Origin: Cryptosporangium aurantiacum
GTDB taxonomy: Bacteria; Actinomycetota; Actinomycetes; Mycobacteriales; Cryptosporangiaceae
Assembly (NCBI RefSeq): GCF_900143005.1
Contig: NZ_FRCS01000002.1
Location: 372,001 to 436,000, forward strand
Direction: 5' to 3'
Length of the DNA stretch: 64,000 nucleotides
A program made the position numbers and the translations under genes. This document shows positions 43,121-52,794 of the stretch, piece after piece. The notes beneath the pieces were generated by a model, which worked only from the letters and a program-made list of their open reading frames with translations, searched no databases and was not told where the DNA came from. Positions within the stretch are counted from its first letter, which is position 1. Each line of letters begins with the position of its first letter.

Positions 43121-45127
43121 ATGCGCCGCGGCATCGGTTTCACGCTCATCTGTCTCGGCCTTTTCCTCGCTGTCCTCGGTGGAACGATTCGGTATTGGGC
43201 CTACGACCGGCTCGTGGTGGTTCCGATCGATCTCTACAACACGCTGGACCTGCCGGGTAAGGCGACGTACTTGGACATGACGACGGTCAAGGAGAAGACC
43301 GCGAACGTCGTCGCCAGGCAGACGATCCGGGCGGACGTCGACGCGAGCTCCGACCGCGTGCTGGTCGCCGATCTCTCGCAGGTGATCTCGACCGCCGACG
43401 GCCAGTTCATCCGGGCCAGCGTCGAGCGGGCCGCGATCGACCGGCGGACCGGCGCCGCGGTCAACTGCTGCGACGAGATGGTGGACGAGAAGCCGGCGCG
43501 ACATGACGGCTACCTGTTCAAGCTGCCGTTCAACACGCCGAAGCGTGACCTGATGATCTGGGACAGCACCACCGCGTCGGCGAACCCGGCCCGGTACGCG
43601 GGTACCGAGACGATCGCCGGTCACGTCGTCCAGAAGTACGTCACGCAGGTGCCCGGGCGTCAGATCCGCACCCAGGCCGACAGCGGCCTGCTGGTGGGCG
43701 AGTCGCGCACGTTCGACGCTCCGGTGTGGAACGAGAGCACGAAGACGCTCTGGGTGGAACCGGTCACCGGGACGCCGCTCGCGGTCGAACTGCAGACCAC
43801 GACGACGCTGCGGAACTCCCGTGGTCAGGACAAGGTGACGGTGTTCGCGGCCACGCTGCGGACGGACCGGGCCAACCCGAGCCCGGAGATGCTGGCGCTG
43901 GTCGACGAGAACAAGCGCAAGATCGAACTCGTCGGCCAGGCACCACCGCTGGCGCTGGGCGCGGGAGCGACGCTCGCCGCCCTCGGCGTCGCGCTGCTGC
44001 TCTGGCGGCGCCCGGCGCCGCGGACCGCTCGTCACGCCCCGGTCAGCCCGGCAGTGCCGGCGGGCCCCCCGGCGCTGCCGCCCGGCCGTCCGACGCCCGA
44101 CCACGCGCACACCTCCTACCCAACGCCCGAGCACGCGGCAGCCGGGCACGCGGCGCCGCGCGTCGGCTCCGGGCAAGCGGCTGAGGGCGCCTGGCCGGAG
44201 GTGGCGCGGGGCGCCGCGGAGCGGCGGCGCAGCGGTCGCCACGCGACCGGGGAGTTCGCGGTTCCTGCCGCGCTGCGCCAGACCGAACCGCCGACCAGCC
44301 GCCCGCCGCACGGCCTGCAGCCGTCCCCCGGCCCGCACGACCCGCAGCCGCCACACGCGGCCGCGCCGAACGGGGCCGCGCCGCGGGAGGCCGCGCCGCG
44401 GGAGGCCGCGCCGCGGGAGGCCGCGCCGCACGCGCTGCACGGGGCACAGCCGCCCCGGGAACCGCAACCGCCGCACGCGCCACATGGGGCGCAGGCGCCG
44501 CGCGAGCCCCAGGCCCAAGCGCGCACCGAGCCGTTCCGCGCCGACGGGCGCCCGTCGTGGGACGACCTCGGCCCGGGACGGCCGGTGTCACCCGCTCCGG
44601 TCGCCGACCGCCCGCTGAGCCGCTACATCCGGCCCTATCTCGACGGTGACACCGGGTCCCACCCCCGCCCCGACCTGAGCGGCGGCGACACCGGCACACA
44701 CCGACTCCCCGATCTGGACAGCACCACCGGATCCCACCGCCGCCCCGACCTGAACGGCGACACCGGCACACACCGCCGCCCGGACATCGGTACCGACCCG
44801 GTGTCCGAGCGCACCGGCAGCCACCGAGCACCGGACTTCGACGAGGACACCGGCACCCACCGGCGTCCCGAGCCCCGCAGCGGCGGCCGCGCCGCACGCC
44901 GGGCGGCGGACCCGGACGACGACTGGTTCGCGCAGATCCGGCCCGACGGACTCGGCAACCACGGACGGCTCGACCCGGCCGACTGGTCGCACGCCTCCAC
45001 GAGCGACGGTCCCGGCCGGGACCGTTCGCTCACCGACCTGCTCTCCGCCGACCGCGGTGCCACCGACGCACCACCGCCCGCGGTACCGCCCCGACGCCGC
45101 CGTCGGCGCTATCCGGACGGTTGGTGA
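43121..45127 (+). CDS. DUF3068 membrane protein with repeat-rich tail
   Basis: 668 residues. The first 290 are the DUF3068/PorA-family part: an N-terminal transmembrane helix (RGIGFTLICLGLFLAVLGG), an extracytoplasmic beta-rich domain (from YWAYDRLVVVPIDLYNT) with a CC pair, and a second helix near 277-295. A roughly 370-residue cytoplasmic tail follows. It is Pro/Ala/Arg-rich, holds three exact PREAA repeats, about six TG[ST]H..P[DE] repeats, and ends in RRRRRR. The tail length is unusual for the family. The ATG at 43121 follows GGGGGAAG. Confidence 0.85.
   Translation: MRRGIGFTLICLGLFLAVLGGTIRYWAYDRLVVVPIDLYNTLDLPGKATYLDMTTVKEKTANVVARQTIRADVDASSDRVLVADLSQVISTADGQFIRASVERAAIDRRTGAAVNCCDEMVDEKPARHDGYLFKLPFNTPKRDLMIWDSTTASANPARYAGTETIAGHVVQKYVTQVPGRQIRTQADSGLLVGESRTFDAPVWNESTKTLWVEPVTGTPLAVELQTTTTLRNSRGQDKVTVFAATLRTDRANPSPEMLALVDENKRKIELVGQAPPLALGAGATLAALGVALLLWRRPAPRTARHAPVSPAVPAGPPALPPGRPTPDHAHTSYPTPEHAAAGHAAPRVGSGQAAEGAWPEVARGAAERRRSGRHATGEFAVPAALRQTEPPTSRPPHGLQPSPGPHDPQPPHAAAPNGAAPREAAPREAAPREAAPHALHGAQPPREPQPPHAPHGAQAPREPQAQARTEPFRADGRPSWDDLGPGRPVSPAPVADRPLSRYIRPYLDGDTGSHPRPDLSGGDTGTHRLPDLDSTTGSHRRPDLNGDTGTHRRPDIGTDPVSERTGSHRAPDFDEDTGTHRRPEPRSGGRAARRAADPDDDWFAQIRPDGLGNHGRLDPADWSHASTSDGPGRDRSLTDLLSADRGATDAPPPAVPPRRRRRRYPDGW
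44374..44430 (+). repeat. 15-bp in-frame tandem repeat
   Basis: The unit GGCCGCGCCGCGGGA occurs three times exactly (44374-44418), then once in part. It encodes PREAA-type pentapeptides in the tail of the DUF3068 protein. Such identical units suggest recent slippage. Confidence 0.85.
44645..44876 (+). repeat. Degenerate peptide repeat TG[ST]H..P[DE]
   Basis: About six copies, e.g. GDTGSHPRPDL, GDTGTHRLPDL, TTGSHRRPDL, GDTGTHRRPDI, RTGSHRAPDF and DTGTHRRPEP. Spacing is 11-18 residues. The DNA units differ in sequence, so the repeat is kept at protein level and may bind a partner or be phosphorylated on Thr. Confidence 0.8.
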
Positions 45128-45429
45128 CCCAAAGACTCCGAAGAAACCCTTAACGAAGTTCACAGCTTGCCTGTCCGCATGGACTCATCGACTTTGTACT
45201 CCAGAGCCGAGCGACGCCGGACGGCCGGGAATCGCCGCCTATCCCGCCCGTTCTTCCTGCCGATATCGCGGCCAAACCGAGTATCCGACGGCTTCCGCCG
45301 ACCGCCCTCGGAACGCAAGTTAAATTCGCCGATAGCGGAGAGTTGTCCGTTCCCTCGTCCGGCCTAAGAGATCAACCGAACGGACCAGGGCGCTTGACGG
45401 TTGCGACTCGAGGTCCGAGGCTGGGGTCC
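45128..45429. other. Spacer after the DUF3068 gene
   Basis: 302 bp without a supported gene. A TTGACG hexamer at 45394-45399 may be a -35 element for the small gene that follows; no good -10 is seen. A 66-codon ORF at 45167 has poor codon composition and no ribosome binding site. Confidence 0.5.
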
Positions 45430-45597
45430 ATGAGCACACCTCTGGTTCTGACGCTCTTCACCGCGCTGACCGTTGCGGTTATCGCGGGCATCATGGGCGC
45501 CGCGATATGGGGTCGTAAGCGCTCGAACGACGAGGACTTCGAGCCCGCCTACGAGGGTCGCTACGAAGGCTCGAGCCTCTTCGACGAGGTGCACTGA
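45430..45597 (+). CDS. Small single-helix membrane protein
   Basis: 55 residues from the ATG at 45430: MSTPLVLTLFTALTVAVIAG forms one membrane helix, followed by a basic stop-transfer (WGRKRSND) and an acidic, aromatic tail ending SSLFDEVH. No family recognised. It converges on the glycerol-3-phosphate dehydrogenase gene with a 11-bp gap. Confidence 0.65.
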   Translation: MSTPLVLTLFTALTVAVIAGIMGAAIWGRKRSNDEDFEPAYEGRYEGSSLFDEVH

Positions 45598-45608
45598 CCT
45601 CCGACCGA

Positions 45609-47351
45609 TCAGGAACGCGTAGAGGGCTTCCGGACGTCGGGTGCGCCGAGCCGGGCGGCGTCCGCCGTCAAGTCGTCGGGCATCCGCTGCGACTCACGCT
45701 CCGCGAGCACCCGCGCCCGGTAATGCTCCACCTCACGCCGTCGGGTAGCGGCGTCCCACCCGAGCACAGGTGCGAGCACGTCGGCGACGTCCTCGACCGA
45801 GTCGAGCCCGCGGTGAGCGGTCTCGATCGAGATTCGGGTGCGCCGGGTCAGCACGTCCTCCAGGTGCAGCGCACCCTCGTCGGAAGCGGCGTACGCGATC
45901 TCGGCCGCCAGGTATTCCGGTGCGCCGACGACCGGCCGCCCGAGCCGCGGGTTCGCGTCGATGCTCGCCAGCAGCTCGGTCGTGAGTGACCCGTACCGCT
46001 CCAGCAAGTGCTCGACGGCGCCGACCGTCAACCCGTGCCGGCGTGCGAGGTCGGCACGGTTCGCCCAGGCCGCGGCGTACCCGTCCGCACCGATCAGCGG
46101 GATGTCCTGGGTGCGGCTCTCCGGCACGTCGTGCAGCCGGTGCGCGGCCTTGTCGATGACGTCCGCCGCCATCACCCGGTACGTCGTGTACTTACCGCCG
46201 GCCACGAGCATCAGCCCGAGCATCGGCTCGACCACCGCGTGCTCTCGGGAGAGCTTCGAGGTCGCCTCGTCCTCCCCGGCCAGCAGCGGGCGCAAGCCGG
46301 CGTAGACGCCCTCGATGTCCTCGTGCGTGATCGGCCGTTCCAGCACCGTGTTGACGTGGTCGAGGATGTAGTCGATGTCGACGCTCGACGCCGCCGGATG
46401 CGACCGATCGAGGTCCCAGTCGGTGTCGGTGGTGCCGATGATCCAGTGCCCGCCCCAGGGGATGACGAACAGCACCGACTTCTCGGTACGCAGGATGAGC
46501 CCGGCGTCCCCGGAGATGACCGAACGCGGCACGACGAGGTGGACGCCCTTGCTGGCCCGCACCCGCAGGCCGGGGCGCTCGTGCAGCATCTCGGAGAGAT
46601 CGTCGCTCCACACGCCGGTCGCCGCGACGACCGTGCGGGCACGGATCTCGAACTCCTCGTCGTTCTCCAGGTCACGCACCCGGACTCCGACGATCTCGCG
46701 CGCGTTGCGCAGCAGATCGACCACCCGCGTGCTGGTCGCGGTCACGGCGCCGTACGACGCGGCGGTGCGCGCCAGCGTCAGCACGAAGCGGGCGTCGTCG
46801 ACGTGGCCGTCGTAGTACCGGATCGCGCCGACCAGCGCGTCCCGCCGGAGACTGGGGAACAGCCGCCGGGCCGCGGTGCGGGACAGATGCCGATGGCGCG
46901 GTACCCCGCGAGCGGTCCCGAGGATCGAGCCGAGCGTGTCGTACAGCGCCACGCCCGCGCCGTAGTAGAGCCGCTGCCAGCCGCGGTGCTCCAGCGGCAG
47001 CAGGAACGGCGTCGGGCGAACCAGGTGCGGCGCGAGCGTGGTCAGCAGCCGCCCGCGCTCCTCCAGCGCTTCCCGGACCAGCCCGAAGTTCAGCTGTTCC
47101 AGGTAGCGCAACCCGCCGTGGATGAGCTTGCTCGACCGGCTGGACGTCCCGGCCGCGTAGTCGCGCGCCTCGACCAGCGCGACCGAGAGGCCTCGGCTCG
47201 CGGCGTCGAGCGCGGCTCCGGCGCCGGTGACACCGCCTCCGATCACGACGACGTCGAACGTCTCGGTACGTAGCCGCTCCACCGCGGCGGCGCGCTGCTG
47301 GGGGCCGAGCCGGCTGGCGGCGAAGCGGGACACCTGAGGATCACGGGTCAC
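45609..47351 (-). CDS. glpD: FAD-dependent glycerol-3-phosphate dehydrogenase
   Basis: 580 residues. GlpD oxidises glycerol-3-phosphate to dihydroxyacetone phosphate at the membrane, passing electrons to quinone. The FAD-binding motif is VVVIGGGVTGAGAALDAASRG; family landmarks are GTSSRSSKLIHGGLRYLE, ATGVWSDDL, GVHLVVPRS and IPWGGHWIIGTTDTDWD, with a substrate-domain LMLVAGGKYTTYRVMA. The C-terminal cap domain (from RADLARRHGLTVGA) is also present, so it is full length. The start is a GTG at 47351. No glpK or glpF is adjacent. Confidence 0.94.
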   Translation of the reverse strand: MTRDPQVSRFAASRLGPQQRAAAVERLRTETFDVVVIGGGVTGAGAALDAASRGLSVALVEARDYAAGTSSRSSKLIHGGLRYLEQLNFGLVREALEERGRLLTTLAPHLVRPTPFLLPLEHRGWQRLYYGAGVALYDTLGSILGTARGVPRHRHLSRTAARRLFPSLRRDALVGAIRYYDGHVDDARFVLTLARTAASYGAVTATSTRVVDLLRNAREIVGVRVRDLENDEEFEIRARTVVAATGVWSDDLSEMLHERPGLRVRASKGVHLVVPRSVISGDAGLILRTEKSVLFVIPWGGHWIIGTTDTDWDLDRSHPAASSVDIDYILDHVNTVLERPITHEDIEGVYAGLRPLLAGEDEATSKLSREHAVVEPMLGLMLVAGGKYTTYRVMAADVIDKAAHRLHDVPESRTQDIPLIGADGYAAAWANRADLARRHGLTVGAVEHLLERYGSLTTELLASIDANPRLGRPVVGAPEYLAAEIAYAASDEGALHLEDVLTRRTRISIETAHRGLDSVEDVADVLAPVLGWDAATRRREVEHYRARVLAERESQRMPDDLTADAARLGAPDVRKPSTRS

Positions 47352-47476
47352 TACTCCACGGTACGTCCCTCCCGTGATCGCCCACTCGGCAGACCAGGGG
47401 GAATTCTGTTCGTCCGCCCGAGGGCGGTTCGGGGGCGTAGGGCCGGAGTGTCGTGGGCGCCGGATACCGTGCGCGC

Positions 47477-49909
47477 ATGCAGCCCTATGCGCCGGTTCCC
47501 AGCGGTGTTCCGCGGTGGGTCGCGCCCACGCTGGTGTCGTTGGCCGGGGTATGGGCGGTCGCGGTCACCGCGATCGGTCAGTCGGTCGCGTGGGTGGTTG
47601 CCGAAGTGCTGGTCATCACCGGGTACGACCGGCCGGGAGCGTACTGGCCGGGTCTCACCGTGGCGACCGCGCTGGTGTCGGGCGCTCCGGCCGGGCTGGC
47701 CTGGCTGCTGGTGAAGCGTCCGGTGATCGCTGGGGTCGCGCGCTCCTGGACGCTCGCGGCTGCCTGCGCCGCGCTGATCGGGCTGGTGCGGATCGTGCCG
47801 TGGTCGGCCGGTGACACCGCGGTCGCGGCGCTGGAGGCGCTGGTCGCGCTCGTGCTCGCGGTGCTGGTCGGGCGGTTCCGGATGGGCCAGGAGCCGTCAG
47901 GGACGCGGATCGTCGGTCTCGGCACGGCCCTCGCCACCGCGACCGGCCTGATCGTCCTGCTGCCCTGGTGGTGGGTGGGTGCGCTGGGCAGTCCGCTCGA
48001 CGCGGCCGCGGCCGTGGTTGCCGCGCTCGCACTCGGTGTGCTCGTGTCGCGGTTGCGTCGGACCGGGCCGGTCCGGGTGCCGGTGGGTGGTCCGGTCGCC
48101 GGTCTGGTGCTCGACGCGCTGGTGGTGGCGGTCCCGCTGACCCTGCTCGCGGGCGCCTACGGCGCGCCGGGCGCCCAGCTGCTCCTGCTCGCGGTGCTGC
48201 CCGCCGCGTGTCTGCTGGTGGCGTGCGCGAACCCGGCCCGTCGCTGGGCGGACGCTCTGCTGGTGGCCGTCGCCGCATTCGGTCCCCTCGCGCTGGTGGA
48301 CGCGGAGGAGATCTCGCTTCTGCTGATTCCGGACGACGTCCCGCGTTGGGCGACGATCGGCACCGGGAGCTCGGCGTGGCTGGCGCTGGTCGTCGGGGCG
48401 ATCGTCGCGCTCGTACTCACCCTGCGCGCCCGCCGCGCACCACACCCAACCCCGCGCCCCGAAGCCACACCGCCGGAGCCCGCGCCGCCGGAGGCTGCTG
48501 CGGCCGCGGGGCGGGCGGCGGTGCGGGGGCGGGTGGTGGTGGGCGCGCTGGTTGTTGCGCTGGTCGTGGCGTCCGCGGCGGTCTGGCTCGGCCCCGGGCA
48601 GTCCGGTTTCCACGGCGACCGGCTGTTCGTCGTCCTGAAGAGCCAGGCCAACGTCACCGCGGCGGCCAACACCGAGACGGGTCTGGTCGCGCGGCGGAGC
48701 GCGGTGCACCGCGTGCTGGTCGAACACGCCCGGCGGACGCAGGCGCCCCTGCTCGACGCGCTCCGCAGCCACGACGCGGACCCGACGTCGTACTACCTGG
48801 TCAACGCGATCGAGGTCGACGACACGCCGCTGATCCGGGCGGTGCTGGCGTCCCGGGACGACGTCGCGACGACACAACCGAACCCGGAGCTGCGGCCGAT
48901 CCCCGACGAGGGGAGCCCCGACGCGCAGAACGTCCCGGCGCCGACCAGCACACCGACCAACCTGACGGCGATCAACGCACCGGACGTGTGGGGCGACGGC
49001 ATCGACGGGCGCGGGATCGTCGTCGGCTTCTCCGACAGCGGTGTGGACGCCACCCACCCCACGCTGCGCGCCGGGTACCGCGGCGGCGCCGACAGCTGGT
49101 ACGACCCGTGGTACCGGACGACGTCCCCGAACGACGCGAACGGGCACGGCACGCACACGGCGGCGACCGCGGTCGGTAAGCAGGTGGGCGTGGCGCCGGG
49201 CGCGAGCTGGGTGGGGTGCGCGAACCTCGCCCGGCCGCTCGGCAACCCCGCGTACTACCTGGGCTGCCTGCAGTTCATGCTGGCGCCGTTCCCGGCGGGC
49301 GGTGACCCGTTCACCGACGGCGACCCGACCAGGGCCGCCGACGTGCTCAGCAACTCCTGGGGGTGCCCGGAGCTGGAGGGGTGCGCGGCAGGCACGCTGG
49401 AGCCCGCGGTCGAGGCGCTGAGCGCCGCGGGCATCTTCGTGGTCGCGGCTGCCGGGAACACCGGACCCAGGTGCCGGACGATCACCGATCCGATCGGGCG
49501 GTACGACTCGGCGTTCACGGTGGGAGCGGTCGACGACAACCGGAAGATCGCGTCGTTCTCCAGCCGGGGCCCGGTGCCGGGTGATGCGGACGCCAAGCCC
49601 GACCTGGTCGCGCCGGGGGTCGACGTGCTCTCGGCGTGGCCAGGGGGTGGGTACGCGCAACTGTCCGGGACCTCGATGGCGACACCGCACGTGGCGGGCG
49701 TCGTCGCGCTGATCTGGCAGGCCGTCCCGACGTTGCGGGGCGACGTGACCCGCACCGCCGCCATCCTCCGCGCCACCGCACAGGAGATCTCGCTCGACGC
49801 AGACGACGAGGCCTGCGGCGACAGCGCCCGGAACGTTGTCGGCGCGGGCGAGGTAGACGCCGCTGCCGCGGTAGCCCTGGCCCGCCAAACCCCACCAGCC
49901 CCCCGTTGA
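47477..49909 (+). CDS. Polytopic membrane subtilase (S8 peptidase)
   Basis: 810 residues from the ATG at 47477, which follows TACCGT by 6 nt and may be leaderless. The first 310 or so residues hold about eight to nine hydrophobic helices. A Pro-rich linker and one more helix (about 350-372) follow. Then come a prodomain-like part (DRLFVVLKSQANVTAAANT) and an S8 catalytic domain: Asp520 in FSDSGVDATHP, His557 in NGHGTHTAA, Ser733 in SGTSMATPHVAG, and the oxyanion region AAAGNTGPRC. Several Cys suggest disulfides outside the cell. No C-terminal anchor exists, unlike mycosins. The substrate is unknown. Confidence 0.88.
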   Translation: MQPYAPVPSGVPRWVAPTLVSLAGVWAVAVTAIGQSVAWVVAEVLVITGYDRPGAYWPGLTVATALVSGAPAGLAWLLVKRPVIAGVARSWTLAAACAALIGLVRIVPWSAGDTAVAALEALVALVLAVLVGRFRMGQEPSGTRIVGLGTALATATGLIVLLPWWWVGALGSPLDAAAAVVAALALGVLVSRLRRTGPVRVPVGGPVAGLVLDALVVAVPLTLLAGAYGAPGAQLLLLAVLPAACLLVACANPARRWADALLVAVAAFGPLALVDAEEISLLLIPDDVPRWATIGTGSSAWLALVVGAIVALVLTLRARRAPHPTPRPEATPPEPAPPEAAAAAGRAAVRGRVVVGALVVALVVASAAVWLGPGQSGFHGDRLFVVLKSQANVTAAANTETGLVARRSAVHRVLVEHARRTQAPLLDALRSHDADPTSYYLVNAIEVDDTPLIRAVLASRDDVATTQPNPELRPIPDEGSPDAQNVPAPTSTPTNLTAINAPDVWGDGIDGRGIVVGFSDSGVDATHPTLRAGYRGGADSWYDPWYRTTSPNDANGHGTHTAATAVGKQVGVAPGASWVGCANLARPLGNPAYYLGCLQFMLAPFPAGGDPFTDGDPTRAADVLSNSWGCPELEGCAAGTLEPAVEALSAAGIFVVAAAGNTGPRCRTITDPIGRYDSAFTVGAVDDNRKIASFSSRGPVPGDADAKPDLVAPGVDVLSAWPGGGYAQLSGTSMATPHVAGVVALIWQAVPTLRGDVTRTAAILRATAQEISLDADDEACGDSARNVVGAGEVDAAAAVALARQTPPAPR

Positions 49910-49931
49910 CTGGGGGAAGCGACTCGACGCG

Positions 49932-49969
49932 AAAGGGGCGGGCCCGGTAGACACCGGGCCCGCCCCTTT
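49932..49969. terminator. Bidirectional terminator
   Basis: A perfect 17-bp stem (49932-49948 with 49953-49969) with a 4-nt loop lies between the subtilase gene and the convergent groEL gene. Confidence 0.85.
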
Positions 49970-49994
49970 GGCGGTGCGAGTTGCTAGGCGGGAC

Positions 49995-51752
<1,758 letters not shown>

Positions 51753-51765
51753 TCACCTCCCCGAC

Positions 51766-51792
51766 CTGGCACTCAAGACTACCGAGTGCCAA
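51766..51792 (-). promoter_or_regulatory. CIRCE element 1 (HrcA operator)
   Basis: CTGGCACTC-N9-GAGTGCCAA matches the CIRCE consensus TTAGCACTC-N9-GAGTGCTAA in 15 of 18 positions with the exact 9-bp spacer. It lies about 143 bp before the groEL ATG, where transcription is expected to begin. Confidence 0.92.
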
Positions 51793-51797
51793 TGCCC

Positions 51798-51826
51798 TGT
51801 TTAGCACTCGACCCAGGAGAGTGCAA
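51798..51826 (-). promoter_or_regulatory. groEL promoter
   Basis: On the minus strand TTGCAC (51826-51821) and TAAACA (51803-51798) are separated by exactly 17 bp. Both hexamers lie largely within CIRCE 2, so HrcA binding would block polymerase directly. Confidence 0.7.
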
Positions 51827-51827
51827 G
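51801..51827 (-). promoter_or_regulatory. CIRCE element 2 (HrcA operator)
   Basis: TTAGCACTC-N9-GAGTGCAAG keeps the left half exactly and 7 of 9 positions of the right. It overlaps the predicted groEL promoter completely. Confidence 0.92.
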
Positions 51828-52052
51828 CAAACGCGGGGCGTCCGGTGGCCTGCGCAGACATGTCACCGATCCGGGCGCGCGACGGAACCACACACCGCGC
51901 CCGGCGGGTAATCCGACGACCCGATCGGGAATCGGAGAAATGCGAGCCCGACTTCTCACCAACACGCGTCATCCGCGGAATGCGCGCGGAAATGCGCCGA
52001 GCGGATTCCGCTCGAAGGGCGGACGATCGCGCACGGTCGGCAAGAAATCAGA

Positions 52053-52091
52053 CGGGGCCCGTTCCGGTCGCACCCACCGGAACGGGCCCCG
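52053..52091 (-). terminator. Cold-shock gene terminator
   Basis: A perfect 16-bp stem (52053-52068 with 52076-52091) with a 7-nt loop lies 13 bp after the cold-shock stop. The 225 bp from here to the CIRCE region hold no recognisable gene. Confidence 0.8.
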
Positions 52092-52104
52092 CCGAAGTTT
52101 GGAC

Positions 52105-52323
52105 CTAGGAGGCGGGCCCGCCACTGAGTACCGTGACGTTTTCCGCCTGCGGACCCTTCGGGCCCTGGGTGACCTGGAAGTCGACCCGCTGGCCGTCTTC
52201 GAGAGCCTTGTACCCGTCCATCAAGATTGCCGAGTAATGGACGAAGACGTCAGCGCCGCCGTCGACGGCGATGAAGCCATAGCCCTTCTCGGAGTTGAAC
52301 CACTTGACAGTGCCCTGCGCCAC
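52105..52323 (-). CDS. Cold-shock protein, CspA type
   Basis: 72 residues. It is a single OB-fold nucleic-acid binder: [21 protein letters not shown] carries RNP1 (KGYGFI) and [10 protein letters not shown] carries RNP2. The protein ends in [10 protein letters not shown]. It acts as an RNA chaperone. The GTG start follows GAGGGAAG. The gene stands alone with a long upstream region, as expected for a csp gene with an extended 5' leader. Confidence 0.95.
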   Translation of the reverse strand: MAQGTVKWFNSEKGYGFIAVDGGADVFVHYSAILMDGYKALEDGQRVDFQVTQGPKGPQAENVTVLSGGPAS

Positions 52324-52745
52324 TGTGCACTTCCCTCACTTGCTGTTGCCCGCGGAGACGCACTCCTTGACCATGCGCCCCGGGTCTTCGTCCAAGAGCC
52401 CCGCACTGCCACAAAGCACGAACACTGACAAGAACGAACTACGACCGGTGAGGACGGTACCGGACCTCTAGGCAGTACGAAAGTGACGCTCCGAAAAGGG
52501 CATGCTTACCCGGGGAAGCTTCGACACTCGTTCAGATATCCCCGCCGCGATCCGCATTCCCGCAGATATCCGATCCGCACTCAACCGAGCAGGAACCCGG
52601 CCAAGAGCAGCAGAAACACGAGCACCATTGGTCTGAGTAAGAGCTATTAACTAAATGCAGTCCGAATTACCGCTCCTCGCTAATCAACGCGTTATTCGCA
52701 CCGCTATATGCATATTTATTCTACTTAGTCACGTCCGCCCTAAAA
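52324..52745. other. Long csp leader region with AT-rich island
   Basis: 422 bp with no supported gene. The part next to the csp start is probably its 5' leader. The part from about 52620 to 52745 is much richer in A/T than anything nearby and contains several -10-like hexamers and the palindrome ATATGCATAT; it may hold the csp promoter or be of foreign origin. Confidence 0.55.
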
Positions 52746-52779
52746 CGAACGGCTCCGCGCTAGTACGCGGAGCCGTTCG
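52746..52779 (-). terminator. thrC intrinsic terminator with U-tract
   Basis: A perfect 14-bp stem (52746-52759 with 52766-52779) and 6-nt loop are followed on the minus strand by TTTTA. It lies 16 bp after the thrC stop. It is the only hairpin in the window with a clear U-tract. Confidence 0.88.
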
Positions 52780-52794
52780 GACGTCGGACAACCT

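Noticed and set aside
45167-45367. 66-codon plus-strand ORF in the spacer after the DUF3068 gene
   Set aside because: No ribosome binding site, no codon-position bias, and basic random-looking composition.
52581-52628. 15-codon hydrophobic peptide ORF on the minus strand in the csp leader
   Set aside because: The peptide (MVLVFLLLLAGFLLG) is attractive as a membrane micropeptide, but there is no ribosome binding site and it is too short to judge without conservation.
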